Made by a program: the position numbers and the translations under genes
Shown here: positions 1-5,037 of the stretch, in pieces
Layout: every line of letters begins with the position of its first letter
Numbering within the stretch: position 1 is the first letter of the stretch
The notes under the pieces: model-generated
The model's input: the letters and a program-made list of their open reading frames with translations, nothing else
The model's database searches: none
What the model was told of the DNA's origin: nothing
Assembly (NCBI GenBank): GCA_029821215.1
Contig: JALGTV010000081.1
Span: 1-6,307, forward strand
DNA: 6,307 bases
Reading direction: 5' to 3'
Origin: Candidatus Zipacnadia bacterium
GTDB taxonomy: Bacteria > Armatimonadota > Zipacnadia > Zipacnadales > Zipacnadaceae

Positions 1-884
1 CACGAGGCGGGGCATCCGACGATGTCTTGGAGGACAATCGGATCCTCGGTATACTCCAGATATGGCGCCAGCGGCCCGTCACTGGCGGCAGCCGCGAAGG
101 CAGCATTGATTGCCTCCTCGTCAGTCGCCTTTTCCACCTCAACTACGAGGTCAACTATCGACCCGGTTGCGGTCGGCACACGCAGCGCCATTCCGTCCAT
201 CTTGCCCGCCAGCGCAGGGATAACCAAGCCGATCGCCGACGCCGCACCAGTGGTAGTAGGGATGATATTTATCGCCGCGGCCCGAGTTCGGCGCAGGTCC
301 TTGTGGGGGAAGTCAAGGATCCGCTGGTCATTAGTGTACGAATGAATTGTAGTCATAAGACCGCGGGTAATGCCCCAGTTGTCATTGAGGACCTTGCACA
401 TCGGGGCTAGACAGTTAGTCGTACAAGATGCGTTGGAAAGAATGTGGTCATTGGCCGGATCATAGATGTTATCATTGACGCCGAGGACCACGGTACATAT
501 CTCGCCCTTGCCTGGTGCGGAAATGATGACTTTCTTCGCACCGGCCTCCAGATGCCATGCAGCCTTGTCCGCTTCCCGAAAGACGCCAGTAGACTCCAGC
601 ACGATCTCAACGCCCATATCCTTCCAGGGCAGTTCCTTTGGGTCGCGAATCTCCAGCGACTTGACCACTTTACCATCTACGATTAATTCGTCATCCGAGA
701 CCTGAACTTCGCCCGGATAGCGACCATAGACGCTGTCATATTTGAGCAGATGGGCCAGCGTATCGTTGTCAGTGAGGTCATTAACCGCCACTACGTCAAT
801 TTCGTCAGCGAATTGCTCCTGGATAACCTTGAAGACCTGCCGTCCGATACGGCCAAAACCATTTATACCTACTTTTACTGCCAA
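1..884 (-). CDS. gap: Glyceraldehyde-3-phosphate dehydrogenase, type I (3' end cut by window)
   Basis: This gene encodes the cytoplasmic enzyme that oxidatively phosphorylates glyceraldehyde-3-phosphate to 1,3-bisphosphoglycerate with NAD. The first 294 residues are present; about 40 more should lie beyond the left edge (family length about 335-340). Visible motifs are the N-terminal Rossmann signature GINGFGRIGR (residues 6-15), Asp36 ending the VND strand as expected for NAD binding, the catalytic block SCTTNC with nucleophile Cys154, catalytic His181 in TIHSYTNDQ, the phosphate-site stretch PTTTGAA, and RVPTATGS where RVPTPTGS is usual. The segment RILDFPHKDLRR keeps the proline typical of glycolytic GapA enzymes rather than GapB. 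The start is TTG at 884-882, because AGGAG at 897-893 lies 8 bases ahead; an in-frame GTG at 893-891 overlaps that site and is less likely. It follows yvcK on the same strand after 110 bases and appears to have its own promoter. Identity is very secure; the start is well supported. Confidence 0.97.
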   Translation of the reverse strand, partial: MAVKVGINGFGRIGRQVFKVIQEQFADEIDVVAVNDLTDNDTLAHLLKYDSVYGRYPGEVQVSDDELIVDGKVVKSLEIRDPKELPWKDMGVEIVLESTGVFREADKAAWHLEAGAKKVIISAPGKGEICTVVLGVNDNIYDPANDHILSNASCTTNCLAPMCKVLNDNWGITRGLMTTIHSYTNDQRILDFPHKDLRRTRAAAINIIPTTTGAASAIGLVIPALAGKMDGMALRVPTATGSIVDLVVEVEKATDEEAINAAFAAAASDGPLAPYLEYTEDPIVLQDIVGCPAS

Positions 885-892
885 TTTAATCA

Positions 893-897
893 CTCCT
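893..897 (-). promoter_or_regulatory. Ribosome binding site deciding the TTG start of gap
   Basis: AGGAG read on the minus strand, 8 bases before TTG 884-882. It overlaps the alternative in-frame GTG (893-891), so that codon cannot use it. This places the protein start at MAVKVGINGFG, which is where GAPDH proteins normally begin. Confidence 0.8.
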
Positions 898-932
898 ATT
901 TAGAATTTAATTTGCTGAACAAACAACAGCAG

Positions 933-961
933 ATTATCGGCCCTATCCGGTAGCCGATTAT
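933..961. promoter_or_regulatory. Imperfect inverted repeat at the gap transcription start (possible operator)
   Basis: The arms ATCGGC (936-941) and GCCGAT (953-958) are perfectly complementary around an 11-base centre. Two further pairs (934/960 and 933/961) follow after one mismatch. The dyad overlaps the proposed -10 box and transcription start of gap, where a bound repressor would block initiation. It does not resemble the B. subtilis CggR operator as I know it. That it is an operator is inference; a hairpin in the 5' end of the message is the alternative. Confidence 0.4.
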
Positions 962-986
962 GGACTATAAGGGGACACATCGTCAA
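957..986 (-). promoter_or_regulatory. Predicted sigma-A promoter of gap
   Basis: Read on the minus strand, TTGACG (986-981) and CATAAT (962-957) are separated by 18 bases; each matches its consensus at five of six positions. Transcription would begin near 950, giving a leader of about 65 bases ahead of the TTG start. There is no convincing terminator between yvcK and this promoter, so gap may be read both from here and by read-through from yvcK. Confidence 0.6.
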
Positions 987-994
987 GTAAGCGG

Positions 995-2290
995 CTACGG
1001 CGTGAGTATGGATCCTACCCGTTGAGCGGCCAGATCCATTATGGCAGCGGCTAAATTCTCGGGATCATGCCGGGCCCAGTTGTCCTGCGATATCAATTCG
1101 CGGCCAATCGGTATGAAACCTTGCTTGGCAATTTGCCGACGGTCGTAGGCCACAAATTCCGCTCCCTCCTGACGGTAGCGCGCCAGGACATCCGCATCCG
1201 GCTTCTTAGTATTCACGAGCACATAGTCAAATAGTGTTTCACTTACGTGCGCCTTGATGGCCGCCACATGGTCACCAGCATCAAAGCCGTCAGTCTCACC
1301 GGGCTGGGTCATCACATTACAAACTAACATTTTGACCGCGTCACTGCGGCCGATGGCCTGGGCTATTTCCGGGACCAGTAGGTTAGGTATAATACTGGTA
1401 AACAGGCTGCCGGGGCCAATAACAATCACGTCAGCTTCCTGGATTGCCTCTACTGCCTCGGGCAACGCCGCTGGTGCCGGCGGATCCAAGTAGACTCGTT
1501 CAATGGGCTGGGGGCTCTTTACGATCGTAGTCTCCCCGCGCACCGTTTCGCCTTCACTTAGTTTCGCACAGAGCGTAACCGCTTGTTTAGTCGGAGGCAG
1601 CACCCGGCCTCGAATAGCCAGAATCTGGCTGCTGGCTCGCACTGCTTCCTCAAAGTCCCCGGTAATCTCAGTCAGAGCCGCAATGAGCAGGTTGCCAAAG
1701 CTGTGCCCACCTAAGTCGCCCGAACTACCGTCAAACCGGTAATCAAATAGGCGGGTCATCATCGGCTCAGAATCCGCCAGGGCTACCAGGCAATTACGAA
1801 CATCGCCCGGCGGCAAAATACCCAAATCTTCTCGTAGCCGACCCGAACTGCCTCCATCATCAGAGACAGCAGCAATTGCGGTCAGCTCCGTAGTATACTT
1901 CTTAAGACCGCGCAGCAGAGCAGATAATCCCGTCCCCCCACCCACTACTACCACCCGTATCCCCTGGCTGCGCCGGGACAGCATTATGTCTACCAACCGC
2001 TCCTCTTCGGCGGGCAGAAAAGTCCGCGCCACGGATCGCATCATCCCGCGCACGCCGCCCGCTACCGCCATCAGTCCCAGGCCGATACCGGCCGTCCCCA
2101 GCGCGACCGCCGCCGCTGGCCCACCAGCCCACGCCGTCATATCGTAGGCAAATATGTTGAAAACTAACACCGCCCCCAGGCCCGCCAGAGCCAGCCCCCC
2201 CAGCAGCAGTGCGTACCAGCGCTTTATGCCTAAGCCCGGGTACAGCCACCGCAAAGGCCGGGGCCATTTCTCCAGATCAGCTTTCATCAT
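995..2290 (-). CDS. yvcK: YvcK/CofD-like protein with N-terminal membrane anchor
   Basis: A 431-residue protein of the gluconeogenesis factor family (YvcK/YbhK, CofD-like fold). Family members bind UDP-sugars such as UDP-GlcNAc and are needed for growth on gluconeogenic carbon sources and for normal cell-wall synthesis; no transferase reaction is established for them. The CofD-like domain starts near residue 111 with GGGTGLS (117-123), then SDDGGSSGRLR (143-153), PPGDVRNC (160-167) and GHSFGN (195-200), and later IGPGSLFTS and NVMTQPGETDG. Ahead of it are two hydrophobic segments, about 26-47 and 58-79, with basic residues before the first. This predicts a hairpin anchor with the catalytic-like domain in the cytoplasm. 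B. subtilis YvcK (about 320 residues) lacks the anchor; longer anchored forms are known in other bacteria. The start is the first of two adjacent ATG codons (2290 and 2287); the nearest ribosome site, AAGGA at 2307-2303, is rather far (12 bases). A strong promoter and a hairpin lie upstream. Confidence 0.95.
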   Translation of the reverse strand: MMKADLEKWPRPLRWLYPGLGIKRWYALLLGGLALAGLGAVLVFNIFAYDMTAWAGGPAAAVALGTAGIGLGLMAVAGGVRGMMRSVARTFLPAEEERLVDIMLSRRSQGIRVVVVGGGTGLSALLRGLKKYTTELTAIAAVSDDGGSSGRLREDLGILPPGDVRNCLVALADSEPMMTRLFDYRFDGSSGDLGGHSFGNLLIAALTEITGDFEEAVRASSQILAIRGRVLPPTKQAVTLCAKLSEGETVRGETTIVKSPQPIERVYLDPPAPAALPEAVEAIQEADVIVIGPGSLFTSIIPNLLVPEIAQAIGRSDAVKMLVCNVMTQPGETDGFDAGDHVAAIKAHVSETLFDYVLVNTKKPDADVLARYRQEGAEFVAYDRRQIAKQGFIPIGRELISQDNWARHDPENLAAAIMDLAAQRVGSILTP

Positions 2291-2337
2291 CCCAATCGCC
2301 GTTCCTTGGGTTACATTTGCGCTCTGGCCTACTGGAC

Positions 2338-2364
2338 AAAAAGAGAACCTCGCTACGGGCTCTC
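2338..2364 (-). terminator. Attenuator-like hairpin with T-run in the yvcK leader
   Basis: On the minus strand, GAGAGCC (2364-2358) can pair with GGTTCTC (2349-2343) across an 8-base loop, giving seven pairs including one G-U. It is followed directly by five T residues (2342-2338). This is the form of an intrinsic terminator, though the stem is short. It lies downstream of the predicted promoter and about 48 bases before the yvcK ATG, so if it works it would terminate or attenuate the yvcK message rather than end the kinase transcript alone. Functional status is inferred. Confidence 0.4.
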
Positions 2365-2439
2365 CGGGCTGCTGCGCTTAACTGTGTATTGGCTCTACTG
2401 TTTGTCCGGTATGCGGGTATCCTTGTCCTTAATATACTA

Positions 2440-2468
2440 ATTATAACAATAATCGTGCGTACAGTCAA
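2440..2468 (-). promoter_or_regulatory. Predicted sigma-A promoter of yvcK
   Basis: Read on the minus strand, TTGACT (2468-2463) is followed after exactly 17 bases by a consensus TATAAT (2445-2440). This is the best promoter match in the window. Transcription would start near 2433, leaving a leader of about 140 bases before the yvcK start, long enough to carry the hairpin at 2364-2338. It separates yvcK transcription from the kinase upstream. Confidence 0.75.
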
Positions 2469-2664
2469 CTCAGCCCGGTATAATTACCAAGGCCTTAATC
2501 CACTGGGGTAATACGAAGTAGGGCTATATGCACTATGGCAACGGGAGGGTGAGAGGACTATCCGCTTTCTCCGCTCCAGTTTCGAGCAAAACCTGACGCT
2601 ATACAAAGTGATCAACGTGCTGGATGTTCTCCTTATGCAGCCGATGGGGCTTCCGCTTTGCTCT
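2469..2664. other. Spacer between the kinase stop and the yvcK promoter; no convincing gene
   Basis: This stretch holds no gene I can support and no clear terminator for the kinase. A consensus TATAAT occurs on the plus strand at 2479-2484 without a good -35 partner. A plus-strand frame stays open from 2512 to the TAA at 2671-2673 (53 codons), but it has no standard start near its beginning and no recognisable motif. It may be chance or the remnant of a lost gene. Confidence 0.5.
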
Positions 2665-4143
2665 CTATCCTAATCGCCTTTCCAGACCAGTGTTTATTGC
2701 CGTCGCCAGGGTGACAATGGTGACAGGTTTGTTTAGTATCTGGTCAACCTGGGGGCGAGCGTGTTTACCGATCGGGTCGTCCCAGCCGGTCAAAAGAATT
2801 GTGTAGGTCTGGGGATCACGCTGCTTGGCCGCCTTGGCCACCTCCCAGCCGGAGATATTGGGCATTGCCAGGTCGGTTATAACTACATCGTGATCATAGG
2901 TGTTTAGTAGTTGGAAGGTTTCCTCGGAAGTATTAGCCGCAACGGCCTGATGACCCAGGGCTTCTAACATCTCGACAAGCAACTGACATAAGACTGGTTC
3001 GTCATCTACTACCAGCACCCGGGCATGTCCATTGCTTTCTGGTACAGTAGTTTCGGTTGTCATCGGAACCTCCTCGTCACTGCGGGGAATAGTGAGGGTA
3101 AAAGTAGTGCCTTCGTTGACGGTACTGTCTACCGCCAGGTCCCCGCCATGTCGCTGGGCAATGGCACGAGCTACACTCAGCCCCATTCCCATATTTTCGC
3201 CTTCCTTGGTCGTAAAGAATGACTCAAATATACGCTGCTGGTCGTCAGTGGTAATGCCCATTCCGTTATCAGAAACAGTCACCGCCACTGTCGCGCCATC
3301 GGTATGGGTACCAACAGCAATCTTGCCCCCCGCCGGCATGGCCTCACAGGCATTCAGAATGAGGTTAGCCACAATGTGGCGCAACTCGGCGGGGTTGCCC
3401 ATAATAGTGGCAACTGGGGCCAAATTAGACTCCAGCCGAATCACAACTCCGTCCCGTTGGGCCTGATCGCGCCATCGGTAGCGGGTGGTGTCAATCGCGT
3501 CTTTCACCACCGAGTTAACCTCTACTGGTACGAATTCCTCCCCGGCAGGAGTAGGTTGGGCAAAACGCTGAATTCTCTTCACCGTCTCACTACCATCCAG
3601 GGCAGCTTTCTCGATGGTCTTCAGAGCCCGCTGGCCCTGAGCATCCTGCGCATTCATAAGCAGCAGTTGGACCCGTCCCAATATTGCCGTCAGCAGGTTG
3701 TTAAAATCATGGGCCACACCACCGGCTATTTGCCCCAAAGCTTTCAGTCGCTCCGCCTCCAGGGCTTGCTCCTCAAACTGCTTGCGTTGGGTGATATCAC
3801 GAGCAACGATCTGGTAGACTTCCTGACCGGCCAGTTGTAACTTGTTCACCGATGCCTCAAAGGGAAATTCGCTGCCATCCCGCCGGCGGGCCGTGCCAGT
3901 CATGCCGGTGACTTGATTCAGCTTATCCACCTGGGCGGCCTGTTCGCGCTGCCAAGTGCCCCCATCTTCCGGTAGCAGTTTAGCCAACCCCAGCCCAATC
4001 AACTCATCCAAGTCATACCCGCTCATGTCGGCAGCAGCCGGGTTAGCTTCCAGTATTCGCCCCCTGCTGTCTACTAACAGAATGGCATCAGCAGCCGTTT
4101 CCATTAGGCTGCGGTACTTTGCTTCGGCCTCGGGTGACTGCAC
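2665..4143 (-). CDS. Soluble PAS hybrid histidine kinase with C-terminal receiver domain
   Basis: A 492-residue cytoplasmic signalling kinase that should autophosphorylate on histidine and pass the phosphate to its own receiver. Domains in order, numbered from the GTG start: a PAS sensor (about 7-120, ending in the usual RDITQRK linker); a HisKA dimerisation domain with H-box AHDFNN and phospho-acceptor His145; an ATPase domain with N-box Asn264, G1 box DNGMGI (292-297) and G2 box MGMGLS (318-323); and a receiver with acidic pair Asp380-Asp381, phospho-acceptor Asp424, Thr452 and Lys472 in NKPV. All key residues are present. There is no membrane segment, so the signal is probably internal, and no DNA-binding output domain, so a partner is needed. 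GTG 4143 is chosen because GAGGAGG at 4158-4152 lies 8 bases ahead; ATG 4149 lies only 2 bases from it and would add two residues. It is divergent from the LOG gene, with two inverted repeats between. The ligand and target are unknown. Confidence 0.95.
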   Translation of the reverse strand: MQSPEAEAKYRSLMETAADAILLVDSRGRILEANPAAADMSGYDLDELIGLGLAKLLPEDGGTWQREQAAQVDKLNQVTGMTGTARRRDGSEFPFEASVNKLQLAGQEVYQIVARDITQRKQFEEQALEAERLKALGQIAGGVAHDFNNLLTAILGRVQLLLMNAQDAQGQRALKTIEKAALDGSETVKRIQRFAQPTPAGEEFVPVEVNSVVKDAIDTTRYRWRDQAQRDGVVIRLESNLAPVATIMGNPAELRHIVANLILNACEAMPAGGKIAVGTHTDGATVAVTVSDNGMGITTDDQQRIFESFFTTKEGENMGMGLSVARAIAQRHGGDLAVDSTVNEGTTFTLTIPRSDEEVPMTTETTVPESNGHARVLVVDDEPVLCQLLVEMLEALGHQAVAANTSEETFQLLNTYDHDVVITDLAMPNISGWEVAKAAKQRDPQTYTILLTGWDDPIGKHARPQVDQILNKPVTIVTLATAINTGLERRLG

Positions 4144-4151
4144 CCGCATTG

Positions 4152-4158
4152 CCTCCTC
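4152..4158 (-). promoter_or_regulatory. Ribosome binding site of the hybrid kinase
   Basis: GAGGAGG on the minus strand is a near-perfect match to the 16S rRNA tail. It is 8 bases from GTG 4143-4141 but only 2 from ATG 4149-4147, so it favours the GTG start. Confidence 0.7.
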
Positions 4159-4169
4159 GGCGACTCTGG

Positions 4170-4190
4170 TGACACCGGTACCCGGTGTCA
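4170..4190. promoter_or_regulatory. Perfect 9-base inverted repeat upstream of the kinase (probable operator)
   Basis: TGACACCGG (4170-4178) and CCGGTGTCA (4182-4190) are exact reverse complements around a 3-base centre TAC. A nested palindrome GGTG-A-CACC covers 4168-4176. A -35-like TTGACT (4195-4190, minus strand) abuts the dyad, but I see no good -10 at 16-20 bases. No T-run follows on either strand, so it is not an intrinsic terminator. It ends 11 bases before the kinase ribosome site, where a regulator could control the kinase. The regulator is not identified; a hairpin in the kinase leader is the alternative. Confidence 0.55.
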
Positions 4191-4200
4191 GTCAAGCCGC

Positions 4201-4218
4201 CTGTTCGTAGCAGAACAG
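4201..4218. promoter_or_regulatory. Second inverted repeat in the divergent spacer
   Basis: CTGTTC (4201-4206) and GAACAG (4213-4218) are perfectly complementary around a 6-base centre. It lies 10 bases from the larger dyad, between the divergent kinase and LOG genes. The arms differ from those of the first dyad, so it would be read by a different protein. The half-sites are in the opposite arrangement to the Bacillota LexA box (GAAC-N4-GTTC). Function is inferred from position and symmetry only. Confidence 0.35.
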
Positions 4219-4440
4219 CTATCTACCGGGAAGTTATTCTGTGGTATATGTTACTTCGGCATTTGTCGCCAAAAGTTGACCGCCGACGGCAGGATTTCTC
4301 GCCTTTTGCGGAGCGCTAAGTCCAACTGCCGGAAGGAAGATGCACTCTACAGTGAGAAATGGTTATTTGTGCTCTGCAGTAGCAAGTCAGAGGTCGCTAA
4401 CATTGAAGGATGCCCAAAGATAACAAGGGAGGTGGCCGCG
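4219..4440 (+). other. Upstream region of the LOG gene; probably non-coding
   Basis: The LOG reading frame stays open upstream to TTG 4276, with a further GTG at 4369. The extra 55 codons do not look like the start of a LOG protein, and neither start has a ribosome site at a good distance. I therefore treat it as leader and promoter region. The only promoter-like element is an extended -10, TG-G-TATATG (4242-4250), without a good -35. It is weak evidence. Confidence 0.4.
4427..4435 (+). promoter_or_regulatory. Ribosome binding site pointing to an ATT start for the LOG gene
   Basis: GGGAGGTGG is a strong anti-16S match. Its GGAGG core (4428-4432) ends 8 bases before ATT 4441-4443, the point where LOG-family proteins begin. 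The only nearby standard start, GTG 4432-4434, lies inside this site and so cannot use it. Confidence 0.55.
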
Positions 4441-5019
4441 ATTCGCACTAAATTTGGTGTCATGGGTTCAGCCGGTGGTGAGTTGCACCAAGAGGTGCTG
4501 GAGAAAGCCTATAAGCTGGGGGAAGAGATTGCCAAACAGGACTGTGTAATGCTCACCGGAGCTTGTCCGGGGTTGCCCCATCAGGCAGTACTGGGGGCCA
4601 AGGCTCACGGTGCCCTGGTGGTGGGAATCTCACCAGCGCTGTGCCTGGATGAGCATATCAAAAAGTATAACTCGCCCTATGAGGAGTACGATGCTATTAT
4701 CTTTACCGGCAGTGGTTTGATGGGCCGAGAGATTGCGAATATCCGCAGTTGCGATATTGTCTCTATCATTGGGGGCCGCTCGGGTACTCTGGGGGAATTC
4801 TGCATCGCCTTTGACGAAGGCAAGCTAATCGCCGTGCTGCTGGGAACCGACGGGATTGCTGAACATCTGGAGAAAATAGTCAGTTTCATAGACAAACAAA
4901 CCGATGCCGAAGTCATCTACGACTCTGACCCGGTTTCTCTGGTGCAACGGGCACTGGCCGCCCACCAGCGGCGCGTAGCGGCCGGCGTTGCCTACTTAGG
5001 CCCGCGAAACACCATATAG
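4441..5019 (+). CDS. LOG/SLOG-family Rossmann-fold nucleotide-binding protein
   Basis: A protein of about 192 residues from the LOG superfamily, often misnamed lysine decarboxylase-like. Known members are nucleoside-monophosphate phosphoribohydrolases or nucleotide-sensing proteins. Counting from ATT 4441, the first strand and loop are KFGVMGSAGGE (4-14), followed by the ligand loop TGACPGLP (39-46), VVGISPA (60-66), and the signature GGRSGTLGE (111-119), equivalent to PGGxGTxxE with the acidic residue Glu119 kept. TGACPGLP replaces the TGGGPGIM of cytokinin-activating LOG enzymes, and GRE (95-97) stands near the usual RK pair. It therefore belongs to a separate bacterial subfamily whose substrate is not established. 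Start choice: a strong ribosome site is 8 bases from ATT 4441; GTG 4432 is the nearest standard start but overlaps that site, while TTG 4276 and GTG 4369 give unlikely extensions. The gene ends 18 bases before the beta-CASP gene, so the two are probably co-transcribed. Confidence 0.85.
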   Translation: MRTKFGVMGSAGGELHQEVLEKAYKLGEEIAKQDCVMLTGACPGLPHQAVLGAKAHGALVVGISPALCLDEHIKKYNSPYEEYDAIIFTGSGLMGREIANIRSCDIVSIIGGRSGTLGEFCIAFDEGKLIAVLLGTDGIAEHLEKIVSFIDKQTDAEVIYDSDPVSLVQRALAAHQRRVAAGVAYLGPRNTI

Positions 5020-5037
5020 AAAGAAAAGTGACTCAGA

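Noticed and set aside
407..676. Minus-strand 89-codon ATG frame
   Set aside because: It is another frame of the gap gene, whose own frame carries the full GAPDH motifs from TTG 884.
2277..2468. Minus-strand 63-codon frame before yvcK
   Set aside because: Its ATG lies inside the predicted -35/spacer of the yvcK promoter, it overlaps the yvcK start, and the translation has no recognisable motif.
2600..2664. Intrinsic terminator after the kinase
   Set aside because: Only a 4-pair AGCC/GGCT stem is possible and no T-run follows.
4164..4195. MerR-type promoter for the kinase (TTGACT with a dyad in a long spacer)
   Set aside because: No -10-like sequence was found at spacings of 16-20 bases, so only the dyad itself is reported.
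4201..4218. LexA/SOS box
   Set aside because: The arms are GTTC-N6-GAAC, the reverse of the GAAC-N4-GTTC arrangement of Bacillota LexA sites.
4276..4440. N-terminal extension of the LOG protein from TTG 4276
   Set aside because: The extra 55 codons have no family resemblance, no ribosome site precedes TTG 4276 or GTG 4369, and the Rossmann fold begins at about 4447.
4441..5019. Lysine decarboxylase
   Set aside because: This is a historic misnaming of LOG proteins; the GGxxGTxxE signature marks a nucleotide-binding Rossmann protein, not a PLP decarboxylase.
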